Below, piece by piece: positions 11,417 through 23,246 of a stretch of DNA of 64,000 nt. The position numbers and the translations under genes were made by a program. The notes beneath the pieces are model-generated. The model had not been told where the DNA came from. It saw nothing but the letters and a program-made list of their open reading frames with translations, and searched no databases. The DNA is from Torreya grandis (lineage: Eukaryota > Streptophyta > Pinopsida > Cupressales > Taxaceae). The first letter of the stretch is position 1. Every line of letters begins with the position of its first letter. The DNA is taken from positions 848,001 to 912,000 of the forward strand of contig JARHVA010003525.1 in assembly GCA_037957365.1 (NCBI GenBank), read 5' to 3'.

Positions 11417-12589
11417 TGCATCAGATCTATAAATCAATCCTAGCTCAAAGAAGATAGATCCTACTTACACTTCTAATTGGGGATACATTAGATAATTAGG
11501 AACATGATCATTATGTGGATCCTCTAAACCCAATTAGGTGATATATTATCACAATAATATCACTAGGGAGAGTTTCAAAGCCTCCAATCAAGCAAAACCA
11601 TGAAATAACCTTGATTAAGTCCTATGTTTTCATATTCACTATACTAGTAACAAGTAAAACAAAGTCTAATTTAGTGTTCACCAAAGCTTGTGGCACAAAG
11701 TGGGGGTAATAAATAATAAAAGTAAACATGAATAAAAGACATATACTCATGTCAATGTATATATAATAATAATGCATGGAAGAGAAGTAAAAATACATAT
11801 CTATCTACTCTTACAAAGAAGGAAAAAAGTTAGGAATACTTACCTTTAAAGATGAACCTACCAAGCCTCAATCTCTCCCTTAGCCAAGGTGCTTCACGAA
11901 AAGTTGTTATGTTATGTAAGGATGATAAGGATAAATCATATATAATATACACAATGTATCAATGAATACAAAAAATGTCTCCATTAGACAAGATTTATAT
12001 CTCCAAAGAAAGTATGAAACCCTAAACTTGCTCGTCAAGTAGAATGGTGGATAAGCAGATGCATAATAACTCTTACTTCTTCTATTATTTAAATAATGGT
12101 AAAATTATATTATATATAGGTAGATTTAACCCTAATCCATTTTAAAATTTTTAACTAATAAGGTCAACCCAGTCGACTGAATATCATTATTGATAAAAAT
12201 TCAATAGGTCATGGGTTAGGTTAGCCAAAATCTGACCTAGACCATAAATTAGTGTGACTTAATAAGAGTACAAAGTTGACCCATTCGACCTAGTACTATA
12301 AACTATTGAGAAGCATTTTAGGTTAGGAAAAGGGGTACTAAATGTGGTAAAAGACTGTAGGAGTGTATAAAATATATGAATAATATTGGGGGAATGGTTT
12401 TAGGGAGACAAGTGTGTAGATAACAAGTGGCAAAAGGGACAACAATCCTGTGAAGCACTAATTGCCTACCCACCCCTTTCCTAGTGCACCTCTTAAGGCA
12501 TGCACTCAAAGACATTGAGACTTGATAGGTTCCTATAAGATAGAGAGCATCACTAATTGTTAAAATTTTTAAAATATCATATGTATACA
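11417..12589 (-). repeat. 3' LTR of element Z
   Basis: Matches 42723-43898 along its whole length, including 'gatagatcctacttacac', 'accaaagcttgtgg' and 'ggtcatgggttaggt'. On minus it begins TGTATACA and ends TGCA. It contains two copies of the GGTCAACC/GACCTAGT motif (12161-12180, 12275-12294). The reading frame near 12318-12590 falls wholly inside the LTR and is not treated as a gene. Confidence 0.85.
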
Positions 12590-14817
12590 TATGCCCTACT
12601 CAAAGCTCATCACATGTCATGTAAGTGTAACATGAGATGGTGTTTTGGGAATAGAACATGATGACACATAATGCTAATGCTAAGTAAAATACAATAGGGA
12701 GAAAATAAGATAAATTAAAGGACATAATTAAAAAAAACATACCTTTACTTAACTTAGTGCTATATAGAAAGAAGGAGACTGTGAGAGAAGTGAAGGTGTA
12801 TAATGTGAGGAACATTATGTGTACCTGTAGAGATTAGTGCAAAAAAGAGTAAAAAAATAATTTTTTCCAGTATAGGCATATATTAGTGGAAAATATTATA
12901 TATGACATCACAATTCTATAACTTTTTACGGTTTAGTATAAACAAAGATATGATCAAAATAAGGAATTTGATGGTAAATATTTGAAAGGTAAAGAATTTG
13001 ATGGTGAAAAGAAAGTCATTTGTTATTATTTGACTATTCTGAGAGAAAAATAGAGCTATGAGAGACCTAATAAAATCTAAAAGAGACAAGATGGTGAGGA
13101 GATGATAAATAAGATGAGGAGGATAATTAGTGGCCATAGTGGGTACAAGACATGTAGGTAACTAAGAATTTAAAATTTATTTTGAGTATTTTATTATAAA
13201 TTAAGTGTTTTATAGAAATTTGTAATTTAAACCAATTATAGAAACTGGAATGAACCCTAGAAAGTTACTAAGGGTACTAGAGGTTAAAAAAATAATAGGT
13301 TAAAAGGAATAAAAGTAATAAATGCTAAAGGCATTATTACAAGTGGTCAAAGAGTTAGTAGTTTTAATGAACTAGGTTGATCCAATTGACCTAGTAGGTT
13401 AAAAATCAAGGTTTAACATGGCTAAATTAGTAGGTACGGGTTGAATTAGTTGATTGAAGTAAAGGGATGACTTAGTACCCTCTTGCCAACTTAGTTGATT
13501 AATCCAAATTGATGACTTATTACTAAGGGGGAAAATGAAAGGGTCAACTTAGTTTAAGTCCAAATAGTCAAGCTAGTACTAGTGGGTCAACTTAGTATGT
13601 TACTAAGTGGTTGGTATAGTACAAAAATGCAAGAAATTGGCTAAAATAGTATGTGTAAGGCTCAGGTTAACTGAGTGAGTAATGAAATGGCCAAGTAGGA
13701 TAAAAATAGGTCAAATTGTTATAAAATGAATAAATTAAGGAAAATTAGGTTTGTTTTCATTTAAATTTAAAAGAATGTATTTGATTATAAGTGAGATGGA
13801 GGCCTAATACATATTTTATTATTTGATGGTTACAGGGGCACCAAAGATTTTGGTGGATGGTGGATGCATCATGGATACTAGATATATTTAAACACTTGAT
13901 GGAGGTAGATTAGGATAGGTTGGTCACACTAGGCTTAGGAGGCATCATGGAGATGCAATGAGTTCCACCAAGTGCTGATTTAGTGGTCATGTTCCTAGTG
14001 ACTTGTGACCATCAATATACAGAGGATACCTATTCACTATAAACACAAAGCTATGTAGGTAGATAAGTGTGATACTAAGATCAACTGATGTAGATAATTT
14101 TGAATAATAAAATTAAAATTGACCTACCATCCCGTAATGTGTTCCCCATTCCTCAGGGCCCCTTACAGAGCTATCAATCTACTGTGAAGATTGGGTACTT
14201 GTGTGAGAAAGTAGGTAGCAATAAAGTATTTTTTAATTCTCCTTTTATAATATACTAGCCTAATACACCCCAATGGATCTTAGATCTATCATGAGGCCAA
14301 ATATGAAGTTTGATCTTTTATTAGGAAAAGGATATGTGCCTAGAATCATGTCTTTTAGTGTGATTTGACTGTTGAGAATTTTGAATGTTGCCTTTTTAGA
14401 TCATTTCCTTTTGTTTAAACGATTTGGATTTTGAATGTTTTTATGGATTTTAATATTCCTCCTCCATATGGACTTGGAATGAACAATCATGAGAGATAGA
14501 GTGATACAAATGAATGAGATTTAGGCTTTTGCTAAAGAAAGCTAAGTATCTAAAGACAAGATAGACTATAAATCTTAGGCTTAATGATGAACTAGCATAT
14601 TATATCAAGTCTCAACCATGTATATGCTTAGTTTGTGAAAGGGAATAAAGGGGAATAGGAGGAGATCCACAGTGGACTAGTAAAAGGAGATTATAATGAG
14701 ATGACTTATTTATATAGTGATCACATGGGAAATAAGGAATGACTAAAGGGAGCAAGGTTTATATAACTAAGTCAAAATAACAATTATCCATGTTTATAGA
14801 GATAATACAACAAAAAA
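12590..14817 (-). other. Z 3' untranslated region
   Basis: Carries more copies of the short motif 'ggtcaac(c/t)tagt' or its variants near 13376, 13485, 13545 and 13595. No polymerase domain found on minus. A plausible polypurine tract next to the LTR at 12590 was not seen. Confidence 0.4.
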
Positions 14818-16140
14818 TTATGGAAAAGAGAAAAAGGGAGCCATAAGAAAATGAACTTGATAAAAAAAATAATTCAATTGTAAAAAAGAATCCATAAGAG
14901 AACATAATGACATCATAAGTAATATAAAGTGTGAAAACAAAATCACCATGTAAGATAGATAAGAATTTGACAAAGTGTCAAATGATATAAAAATAAATAA
15001 AGGTAAAGTTGAGCACATGTCCAATCCAAATGAAAATTCAAGAACACCAGGCATGTAATCATAAGTACTAATATATTTGTCCACACACATTATCCATAAA
15101 ATTCGATAAGTCCTTATGAATTTGAATGTAACTACAACTAATGTCTTGTCGATATTCAATAAAAGTTGAGAAAATAATTCACATCAAATCTCTTCGATAA
15201 AAAATGTAATAATGTTTAAAGGATCTTGCTGAAGAGGACTATCATATAGGGGATGCTTAAGATGATACATGGGAGTAGAATCTATAGGAGATGAAGGGGT
15301 CATCGATGGGGAAGGTGTCACTGGTGACGGACTTATGGGTGGAAAAGGATCTATGGGTAAGGGATGGTCCATGGGTGAGGGATTCATAGGTGGAGGAATA
15401 GTAGGTGAAGAAGGGACCATAAGAATTTATGGAACCATAGGAGGTGGAACCTTGGGGGAAGAAGGGGGAGCCTTTTTATGTGAATGACATATGGGAGGAA
15501 TGGTAGAAGATGTAGGAATTGTTAGGAAGTGATCCTTAAGATGATACTAAAGGATATGACAATGATTAGTGTGATGTGTGCCACATCAGTGCTAGAGATA
15601 ATATACCTCTCCATACTTAGGAATATAATTAGGTAATACTTGTGGTGTAGGTATAACCTTATCTAAGGGCTAAAGAGTAGTGGGACACAAAGTGTTAATA
15701 TATTATCATATTTTATGTCAATGCATGGATTAATGATTATATATGCCATGAAAGCAAAAAATATGCCTGTGAGTAGTCTTAGTAGGTGTACTCATAGAAG
15801 GAGGTGTAAAAAAAGTTGAAGGAGTTTGGTATAGGGAACAATCTCTAGTCTAGTGACTAATAACTCTATGAATTTCATAATAAGGTTGATTAGCCCATTT
15901 TGTGGGTGAAGGATCTAGCTATGAAAAAGGGAGAAAACCATCACCAAGAGAAGGTGGGGCTGGTAGAAAGATTGGATAAGGTTCGAGTGAAGGAGAAATA
16001 TGATTTAAAATAGGAAGAGACTCAACTATAGAGGGAGTGGGAATGGGATTTGAACTAGGATCTACTAAGGAGTGGGGTCCATGGAAGGCTAAAGGATAGT
16101 CACACATATCTCAAAGATAAGTATGCTGTAGGGATCATGT
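14818..16140 (-). pseudogene. Pro/Ser-rich tail of the Z open frame
   Basis: Open pieces on minus at 15919-16107 and 15184-15420 are rich in Pro and Ser, with a short degenerate repeat (PSPVTPSPSMTPSSPID). They are followed after one stop by a stretch of about 120 codons (to 14818) containing LGLD-like and hydrophobic segments that I do not recognise. This lies where reverse transcriptase would be expected in an autonomous element. The Pro-rich part shows on plus as G-rich iterations of 'atgggtgaggg'. Confidence 0.4.
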
Positions 16141-17304
16141 TATCTACCAAAGCAATAGGGACCAACCAAAATATAATCCATAAACATACTCCTATGAGGT
16201 TATCCAAAAAATGGAGGTATCCACACCATCTCTACCCTATGATATAGGGAAAACACTAAAATTATTAAAAAAATAGGATGGAATATGGGAAGATATACTA
16301 AAAAACTAAAGAAAAGAGGAATGATAACGAATAATCTTAGCATCTCAAGCTTGAAATAGACCTCCTAAAAATGGATCATCTAAGGTATAACCATTGTCAT
16401 AATTAGGTGTATGAATATCAATATTGTAGTTAGGAATGACCTTGTTGTTTGAGGTGGTGTGATGAATGGAATGCTAAATCTTAGTTAAGACAATGTGAAT
16501 GTCATCACAAGGTGGTTAATGAGAATGAGGTTGAAAAAAAGTGGGAAGATGAGAAATGAGATGAGGTGAGAGATCAAAATTTTTAATCTTGAGATTGATC
16601 TCGTCAAGCTCATCATCATCAAAATCTAAGAGGTTAGGGGGTATATTCCTAATGAGTTTGGGATGACCATTATAACCTTGGGTGGAATTGACAATAAATT
16701 CAAATCATTAAGATTCATGAAATGAAATGCTTGGGAAGGATTCAAGGGTAAGAATCTTGAGTATACCATGATCTTGGAATTGTTCTAAATTTCAAGGGTT
16801 AGTATCACCCTGATTCCTATAGATGGCTCCATTGTGAGGAAATTTGAAAAATTGGCAAGTAGAAGAGGTATTTACTATCATATGATAAGTTCATATCCTA
16901 ACAATAAAAATGCTATAGGATAGAGGAAAATTAAATATCATCACCTATACATTAACGGTGATAGGTGGGATGGTAATGGGGAACCACATAAAACCTAAAG
17001 GAGGTATTTGCCTTTGATCATAGCCTTGACATGTGTTACATGTGGATTTAAGATTAAATCTAAAATATCAAAGGTTTTTTATAAAATTGAGAGAGTCAAC
17101 ATAAGTGCTAAAACCCTCATCAATCAAGGCATGCTTGACTTGGATATTGCCAATTTAAACACTGATAAATAGATGAGGATTATCTAAATGAAGCATAATC
17201 TCATCAAGAATCATAAAAGTAATGGAGAATTTGAGGGAAATATAAGTTTCCATTGTTTCATCAACATATATGGAGATATTTTCACACTATTATAAAATGC
17301 TATT
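16141..17304 (-). pseudogene. Aspartic protease region of element Z
   Basis: A minus frame enters from 17304 with YVDETMETYISLKFSITFM and continues VKHALIDEGFSTYVDSLNF near 17100. This fits a retropepsin active site (pattern ALID.G.S.N) with D and G kept and Ser changed to Phe. It then reads PLGFMWFPITIPPITVNV, a second conserved-looking part. A long acidic/polar tail follows (DFDDDELDEINLKIKNFDL near 16620). Stops are TAA, TAG and TGA. Upstream it is cut at 17304 by the C composite. The matching upstream part lies at 22035. Confidence 0.6.
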
Positions 17305-17724
17305 TGATCCGGGCAGCAATTTAGGCGACAATTCTGGTGATAGTTCCACCCCAATTGATGATGGAACTTTTGAGAGCCATAACTTTTGCACCGTAGCTCT
17401 AATTGACTCACCGTTTGAAACATTGGAAAGATAATAATGAGGATAACACCATGAGATGGAATATATCTCTACTTGATGAATTTTTTCCCCCAAAAACCTA
17501 ATAGAAGTGCCCCAAATTTCAATTTTAGTAGTGTAGTCTAAAAATAGTAAGTTTTTAAAAATAGTAATTCCTCAAATTTTGTATTATTTTAAAGCATAAA
17601 AGTCAAACATATTAATCTCCATTGAGATTTGTGACCTTACACATCCTCCCCTTGATTTAAAAATAGGTATAAATGAAGATGTAACTTGAAATGGAAAATT
17701 AGACATCTCTTCCTAGAGATAAGC
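17305..17724 (+). repeat. C-family LTR, plus orientation, copy 1
   Basis: Starts TGATCCGGGCAGCAA and aligns to the three other LTR copies through 'tcctagagataagc'. It then switches abruptly into Z gag sequence. The last bases of the LTR (about 25 to 35 bp) are missing. Confidence 0.85.
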
Positions 17725-18810
17725 TTCCCCTCCTAACCACATTGCCAATCCTCATTTCTCTTCAACCAATAACAAAAATATTCACAAACCTTTATCCTTA
17801 GAAGAATTAATAAAATTTATACCAAATCCTCTCCCATGATAACTTTATCCTACTCATCCTATGAAATTTTGGTATGATCCTAATATTTTTTTTTGGTTTC
17901 ATGTTAGTTGGGGTCATTCTCATGATACATGTAGGTAGATTCATAATTTTGATATGGATTTATTTCTTGGTCCCAATTTTGACCATGAATTTATCATTAA
18001 TAAATGCCAAAAATCCTATGACATTTATTTCAAATCTCATGAAACACATATTAAATTTAAGCTTTGAATCAAGCTAATGCTCATTTGGCAATCTATAAAG
18101 ATCCTCTTCCAAATTACCAATCTAACCAAGACAAGACTACCCCTTCTAAAAATAATGTTGATAGTATTATTGATCCAAATACTAAATAAAATGTGGTAAA
18201 TATAACTAATATTTGAAGGTTGGTTACTTTCGTTGATCCTCAACCCATCTACATTACTCCTTTGTCATACACATTTCATGTAATCCAATATTCTTCTCCT
18301 ACTCACTTAAGCGAGTTGGGGCAAGATGAACTTATATATTTTGATGAAATAATTCAAACACCTCATTTAGATAACACTTATCATACTATTTCTACCATCT
18401 CTCTATCTTAGTTACCAATCACAAATGATACTCATCTTCTATCAACACTTATTATAAAATTTTCAAACCCAACCTGCATCAATTTCTCCATCTTCTCAAC
18501 ATAATCTACAAAATTATCCTCATATTAAACCATTTGCCTCTTATCAACATAAATTCACATGTACTTTATCTCCTCCTTCTAAGGACCTCCTTAAACACTA
18601 TGCACCTCTTTTCACTAATCTCTTTCTGGGTTATGATCAGTAAGATCCTATCATGGAACTCACTAATCTCCCATCCTAAATCCCATTTCTTGAAATTATG
18701 TGGACATATTCACATCATCATAACCATATTATGCATATTTTGTTGAAAATGAACATCCCTCATCCTCTCATAGTAGGATATGAAGCTACCTTATTTGAAT
18801 CAGAAGATAG
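17725..18810 (+). pseudogene. Captured Z gag segment, inverted
   Basis: Plus-strand sequence from 'ttcccctcctaaccaca' to 'gaatcagaagatag' matches the minus strand of 23117-22035 in Z itself. A 63-codon piece at 18220-18411 (PQPIYITPLSYTFHVI, LSELGQDELIYFDEI) and later pieces read the same protein as 22093-22530 on minus. It is therefore a second copy of the end of Z gag, flanked by C LTRs. Some stops differ between the two copies, so the copies have diverged since duplication. Confidence 0.8.
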
Positions 18811-19244
18811 TGATCTGGGCAGTAATTTAGGCGATAATTCGGGTGACAGTTCCACCCCAATTGATGATAGAACTTCTAGGAGCCATAACTTTTGCACCGT
18901 AGCTCCAATTGACTCATCATTTGAGCTGTTGGAAATATAATAATGAGGAAAATTCTATGAGATGGCATGGAACTCTGCTTGATGAAGTTTGACCCCTAAA
19001 AACCTAATAGAAGTGCCCCAAATTTCAATTTTAGTAGTGCAGTCTAAAAATAGTAAGTTTATAAAAATAGTAATTCCTCAAATTCTTTATTGTTTTAAAG
19101 CATGGAAGTTGAACCACTTATTATCCCTCAATATTGGTGACCTTCCACATCCTCCCCTTACTTTCAAAATAGGTATAAATTAAGATGTAACCCGAAATGG
19201 AAAATCAAACATCTTTTCCTAGAGATAAGCATATAGTTGTATTG
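18811..19244 (+). repeat. C-family LTR, plus orientation, copy 2
   Basis: Starts TGATCTGGGCAGTAATTTAG. The base before it ('gaagatag') matches the base before the minus LTR at 22034 ('aaatatag'), so the Z-LTR junction itself was duplicated. The 3' end is cut at about 19244, where sequence departs from the other copies. Confidence 0.85.
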
Positions 19245-19312
19245 AACTAATCTAAAATTGAAAGATTTGGTTGAAAGATAATTCAAGAAATAAGAAAAAA
19301 AACTTCAAATAA

Positions 19313-19768
19313 TGCTATCTTTGAGAAGAGACATTTTATTGATCAAATTTGTAGACCCAAACATTTGCTTATCTCTGAGAAGAGATGTCTGATTTCCATT
19401 TTGAGTTACATATTTATTTATACATGTTTTGAAGGTATTAGGAGGATGTGGAAGGTCAAAAATATTGATGGAGATTAATTGGTTTGACTTCCATGATTTA
19501 CAACAATACAAAATTTGAGGAATTACTATTTTTAGATTGCACTACTAAAATTAAAATTTGGGGCACTTCCATTGGGTTTTTAGGGGTCAAAATTCATTAA
19601 GTAGAGATCCATGCCATCTCACAGTGTTCTCCTCATTCTTATCTTTCCAATGGTTCAAACGGTGAGTCAATTGGAGCTATAGTGCAAAATTTATGGCTCC
19701 CAAAAGTTTTATCATCAATTAGGGTGGATCTATCACCTGAATTGTCACCTGAATTATTGCCCAGATCA
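19313..19768 (-). repeat. 3' LTR of element C
   Basis: Minus orientation, starting TGATC at 19768 and ending near TAGCA at 19313. It lies back to back with the plus-strand LTR 18811-19244, separated by only 68 bp, giving a near-palindrome with arms of about 430 bp. It contains a small insertion near its end relative to the 5' LTR. Confidence 0.85.
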
Positions 19769-19784
19769 TTCCTCCCTCCTTGAG
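19769..19784 (-). promoter_or_regulatory. Polypurine tract of element C
   Basis: The minus strand reads CTCAAGGAGGGAGGAA directly against the TGATC start of the 3' LTR. This is the expected position and composition for the plus-strand DNA primer. Confidence 0.8.
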
Positions 19785-19799
19785 AAGTAATGGTACCCA

Positions 19800-19960
19800 T
19801 TGCATCAAGATTTTTCATAAAGTGTGGTAGTTTTACTTTGATTTTATTCCTGATACATACTTGGAATGGACTTTGATTTATGGAACTGTGCAGGGCTAGA
19901 TTGTTCACCATTTTTGTCTGACCATCAGTCCATGGATGAAAGGCCATGAAATTATTTAGC
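19800..19960 (-). pseudogene. Integrase fragment of element C
   Basis: FHPWTDGQTKMVNN followed at once by LALHSSINQSPFQVC. The first part is the conserved region around the integrase catalytic Glu in chromoviruses (HPQTDGQTE), with Glu changed to Lys. The second normally lies about 30 residues further on, so there is an internal deletion. Everything from reverse transcriptase to mid-integrase is missing upstream. Confidence 0.8.
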
Positions 19961-20149
19961 TTGGTATCTATTTGATTCTATTGTTGTGTTTTTTGTGTAG
20001 TCAGGGCTACAACATCAGCCCTTTTGGATTCTTGTGTCTTGACCACCATGAGAACGAATTTCTTGGCACTAATCAGAGAGATAGATGTAGAAGGTGGTAC
20101 CTCTGGTACCCTGTAGTGCTGTGTTCCAAGAGTGAGAGTAATCCTTCAA

Positions 20150-20440
20150 GTTCTTGATTCATATATGCCATGTCGATCATACATGAATGGCTAACCAAAT
20201 AGTACATCATAAACATCTAGATTGACCACATCACATAAGACCTCATCTTGGAAGGGTTTTATTACATATGAGAGAAGACATTGGTGGGTGACATGGAGGT
20301 TTCTCCCTAGACTCAAACATCCAATACTGTATGGCTTTGGGTGCAGATTCATGGATAGATTTAGGCTTTTCACAACATTAGTAGAGATTAAATTCTTTTA
20401 ACTTCCACTATCAAGAATGAAATGTAGAGGCTTACCTTTC
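20150..20440 (-). pseudogene. Aspartic protease remnant of element C
   Basis: LDSGS followed by KNLIS near 20415-20380 is an intact-looking retropepsin active site. It continues through HPKPYSIGCL, VTHQCLLSY and a part ending VLCDVVNLDVYDVLFG, typical of the chromovirus protease-to-RT region. One stop lies inside the active-site box. Shortly downstream the frame jumps to the integrase fragment, marking a large deletion of reverse transcriptase and RNase H. Confidence 0.82.
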
Positions 20441-20599
20441 ACCCATAAGTTAGAGTGAAACAACCTTTCCTTATCATCTAGCCTCTCCTCATGGGGCTAT
20501 GATGAAGCAAAAATGGCTTCAAGCTCAACATCTATAATCTCTTCTTCAACCTATTCAACTATAGGGTCTATGTGAGGTAGAGAAGTAGATGTTGAGGAT

Positions 20600-21471
20600 T
20601 GTGACTCAGAAAGCAGGGACTTGATGGCTCAACATTCTTCTTTGGAGTGAGTTCCAGATTTGTAATAATCACACCACTTCCCACTCTTTCCTTCCTTTTG
20701 CTTCCAATTTTAGCCTCATTTTTGACCTTCTTTATCACTTCTCCATTTTGAAGGCTAACTCTTTGTATTCATTCTTCCATGCTTCTGCTCAATCTTCACT
20801 ACGAACTTGTACACCTCACCAAGGGTTTCCAAATTGAAGAGTTCCATTTCTCCCCATATGTACCATTATAGTCCACCACAATATTTGAGAACCTTATGTT
20901 TTTCACTTTTTTGGATGCCCAATATCACAGATAGAGAATGAAAAATATTAGTGTAATCTTGAATAGATTGTTCCTTACCTTAATGAAGTTGTTGCCACTC
21001 TATATACAGATCATCATGTGCTCTAATGGGGTAGTATTCTTCCTTCACATCTTCTATGAAATCATCCTAGGTAGGTTCTATCTCAAGGCTAATATCATCT
21101 ACACTAAATCTCTTTTTATACAATTCCCACTAATTTTTGATAGGCAATTATTCTTTCAAAATAACAAAAATGATCTTCTCTTTATCGGTGAATTTATTTA
21201 TAGAAAAATAAGAAGATAATTGATCCAATCAATTTTCTACTACATCAGCATTGATTTTGCCTTCAAATGTAGGGATATCAAAATTCACCTAAACTTTGAA
21301 GGGTGTTGGGGCACTAAAAGGATGTGGGGGTGCAGATGAGGAGCCAAAATTTCCCATCAAAATTTATTGGATAATTTGAGCAAATTATTGTAGCATCTGT
21401 GCTTGCTACTATTGGAGGGATTCATTCACCATTTCCTTGAAAGGATCAGATGTCTCGATGTTGTCCACCAT
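20600..21471 (-). pseudogene. gag remnant of element C with zinc knuckle
   Basis: The frame can start at ATG 21471 (MVDNIETSDPFKEMVNESL). It reads FDIPTFEGKINADVVEN, LDQLSSYFSINKFTDKEK and WELYKKRF, the plant chromovirus gag core. A zinc knuckle near 20680-20640 reads CDYYKSGTHSKEEC, which is C-x2-C-x4-H-x4-C with the second Cys changed to Tyr. Stops are mostly TAG, TAA and TGA at probable Gln or Arg codons. It follows the primer site by about 110 bp, the normal layout. Confidence 0.82.
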
Positions 21472-21583
21472 TTGAAGTCATTTGGAGTGAATAGGTGGAT
21501 AGTATACTGGTTCTATTTTCCACACAATCTTCTTATAATCTGACCTCATCCTCAAGATCATACACTCTCAAGACAAACTACAT

Positions 21584-21591
21584 TGATACCA
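21584..21591 (-). promoter_or_regulatory. Primer binding site of element C
   Basis: The minus strand reads TGGTATCA five bases after the 5' LTR end. TGGTATCA matches the complement of the 3' end of initiator methionine tRNA. The following bases (ATGTAG) do not continue the match. Confidence 0.72.
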
Positions 21592-21596
21592 CTATA

Positions 21597-22034
21597 TGAT
21601 TATCTCTGGGAAGATCAAAATACAATTATATGCTTATCTCTAGGAAGAGATGTTTGATTTTCCATTTCGGGTTACATCTTCATTTATACCTATTTTTAAA
21701 GCAAGGGGAGGATGTGGAAGGTCACCAATATTGAGGGATATTAAGGGGTTTGACTTCCACGCTTTAAAGCAATACAAAATTTGAGGAATTACTATTTTTA
21801 GATTGCACTAATAAAATTAAAATTTGGGGCACCTTCATTAGGTTTTTAGGGGTAAAAATTCATCAAGAAAAGCTTGATACCATCTCATAACATTCATATC
21901 ATTCTTAGCTTTCCAATGGTTCAAATGATGAGTCAATTGGAGCTACGGTGTAAAAGTTATGGCTCCTAGAAGTTCCATCATCAATTGGGGTAGAACTATC
22001 ACCCGAATTGTCACCTAAATTACTGCCCAGATCA
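21597..22034 (-). repeat. 5' LTR of element C
   Basis: 438 bp, starting TGATCTGGGCAGTAATTTAG on minus at 22034 and ending in CA at 21597, just before the primer site. It is the most complete of the four LTR copies. Confidence 0.85.
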
Positions 22035-23241
22035 CTATATTTTGATTCAGATAAGGCATTTTTGTATCCTACTATGAGAGGATGAGGGATGTTCATTTTG
22101 AACAAAAAATGCATAATATGGTTACGATGATGTGAAGAGGTCCACATAAGTTCAAGAAATGGGATTTGGGATGGGCGATTAGTGAGTTCCATGATAGGAT
22201 CCCACTCATCATAACCCAAAAAGAGATTGGTGAAAAGAGGTGCATAGTGTTTAAGGAGGTCCTTAGAAGGAGGAGATAAATTACAAGTGAATTTATGTTG
22301 ATAAGAGGCAAATGGTTTAATATGAGGATAAGTTTGTAGATTATGTCGAGAAGATGGAGAAATTGATTTAGGTTGGGTTTGAAAATTGTTATAATAAGTG
22401 TTGATAGAAGCTGGGTATCATTGGTGATTAGTAAATAAGATAGAGGGATGGTATAAATAGTATGATAAGTGTTATACAAATGAGGTGTTTGAATTAGTTC
22501 ATCAAAATATATAAGGTCATCTTGCCCCAACTCGCTTAAGTTAGTGGGAGAAGAATATTAGATTACATGAAATGTGTATGACAAAGGAGTAATGTAGATG
22601 GGTTGAGGATCAATGAAAGTAACCACCCTTCACATATTATTCATATTGACCACATTCTCTTTAGGATTTGGGTCAAGAATACTATCAACATTATTGGTAG
22701 AAGGGGTAGTCTTGTCTTGGTTAGATTGGTGATTTGGAAGATGATCTTTATAGATTTCCAAATGCGCATTAGCTTGATTCAAAGCTTAAAATTTAATATG
22801 TGTTTCATGAGATTTGAAATCAATGTCATAGGATTTTTGGCATTGATGAATGATAAATTCATGGTCAAAATTAGGACCAAGAAAGAAATCCATATCAAAA
22901 TTATGAATTTACCTACATGTATCATGAGAATTATCCCAACTAACATGAAACCAAAAAAAATTATTAGGATCATACCAATATTTCATAGAATGAGTAGGAT
23001 CAAGTTCTCATGGGAGAGGACTTGGTAGACATTTTAATAATTCTACTAAGGATAAAGGTTTGTGAACATTACTATTATTGGTTGAAGAGAAATGAGGATT
23101 GGTAATGTGGTTAGGAGGGGAAGCTTGTTCTGAAGTTTGGTTAGGAACAACAACTTGAATAGTGTGAATGGTATCATAAGAGTTAGTGACACCATCATTG
23201 GTAGCATGATGATTCTTATTCTTGAGTAACATATGAGTAAC
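22035..23241 (-). pseudogene. gag C-terminal part of element Z
   Basis: Open pieces MVTHMLLKNKNHHATNDG (23008-23244) and a 145-codon frame (22093-22530) with a hydrophobic stretch read one decayed gag-like protein. Upstream it is cut by the W insertion, where it should join 39482. Downstream it is cut at 22034 by the C composite. The end contains KMNIPHPLIVGY. No zinc knuckle found. The 141-codon plus-strand frame at 22603-23028 is its antisense shadow. Identification as gag rests on position before protease, not on a domain match. Confidence 0.5.
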
Positions 23242-23246
23242 CATGG
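23242..23246 (+). repeat. Target-site duplication of element W (left)
   Basis: CATGG, repeated at 39477-39481 directly after the right LTR. Two extra T lie between it and the LTR TG on this side. Confidence 0.7.

Larger units (their letters stand above)
17305..22034. mobile_element. Palindromic composite of element C and a captured Z gag segment
   Basis: Inserted between the Z gag and protease parts. Four copies of one LTR start TGATCTGGGCA or similar. Two are on plus (17305, 18811) and two on minus (ending at 19768 and 22034). Both outer edges are LTR starts, so the block has inverted ends. Flanks read TATAG on the right and AATAG on the left (minus sense), a four-of-five target duplication. 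Left half: LTR, inverted Z gag, LTR. Right half: an internally deleted chromovirus-like element. Confidence 0.7.

Noticed and set aside
12318..13137. Three minus frames of 71 to 90 codons next to each other
   Set aside because: The first lies wholly in the Z 3' LTR; the others are in the motif-rich 3' region with no domain or conservation.
15269..15487. Gly-rich plus-strand frame of 72 codons
   Set aside because: Antisense of the Pro/Ser-rich tail of Z. Composition follows from the repeat.
22603..23028. 141-codon plus-strand open frame, one of the longest in the window
   Set aside because: It is the antisense of Z gag, whose minus-strand frame is repeated in the inverted copy at 17725-18810. 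The plus frame has no domain.
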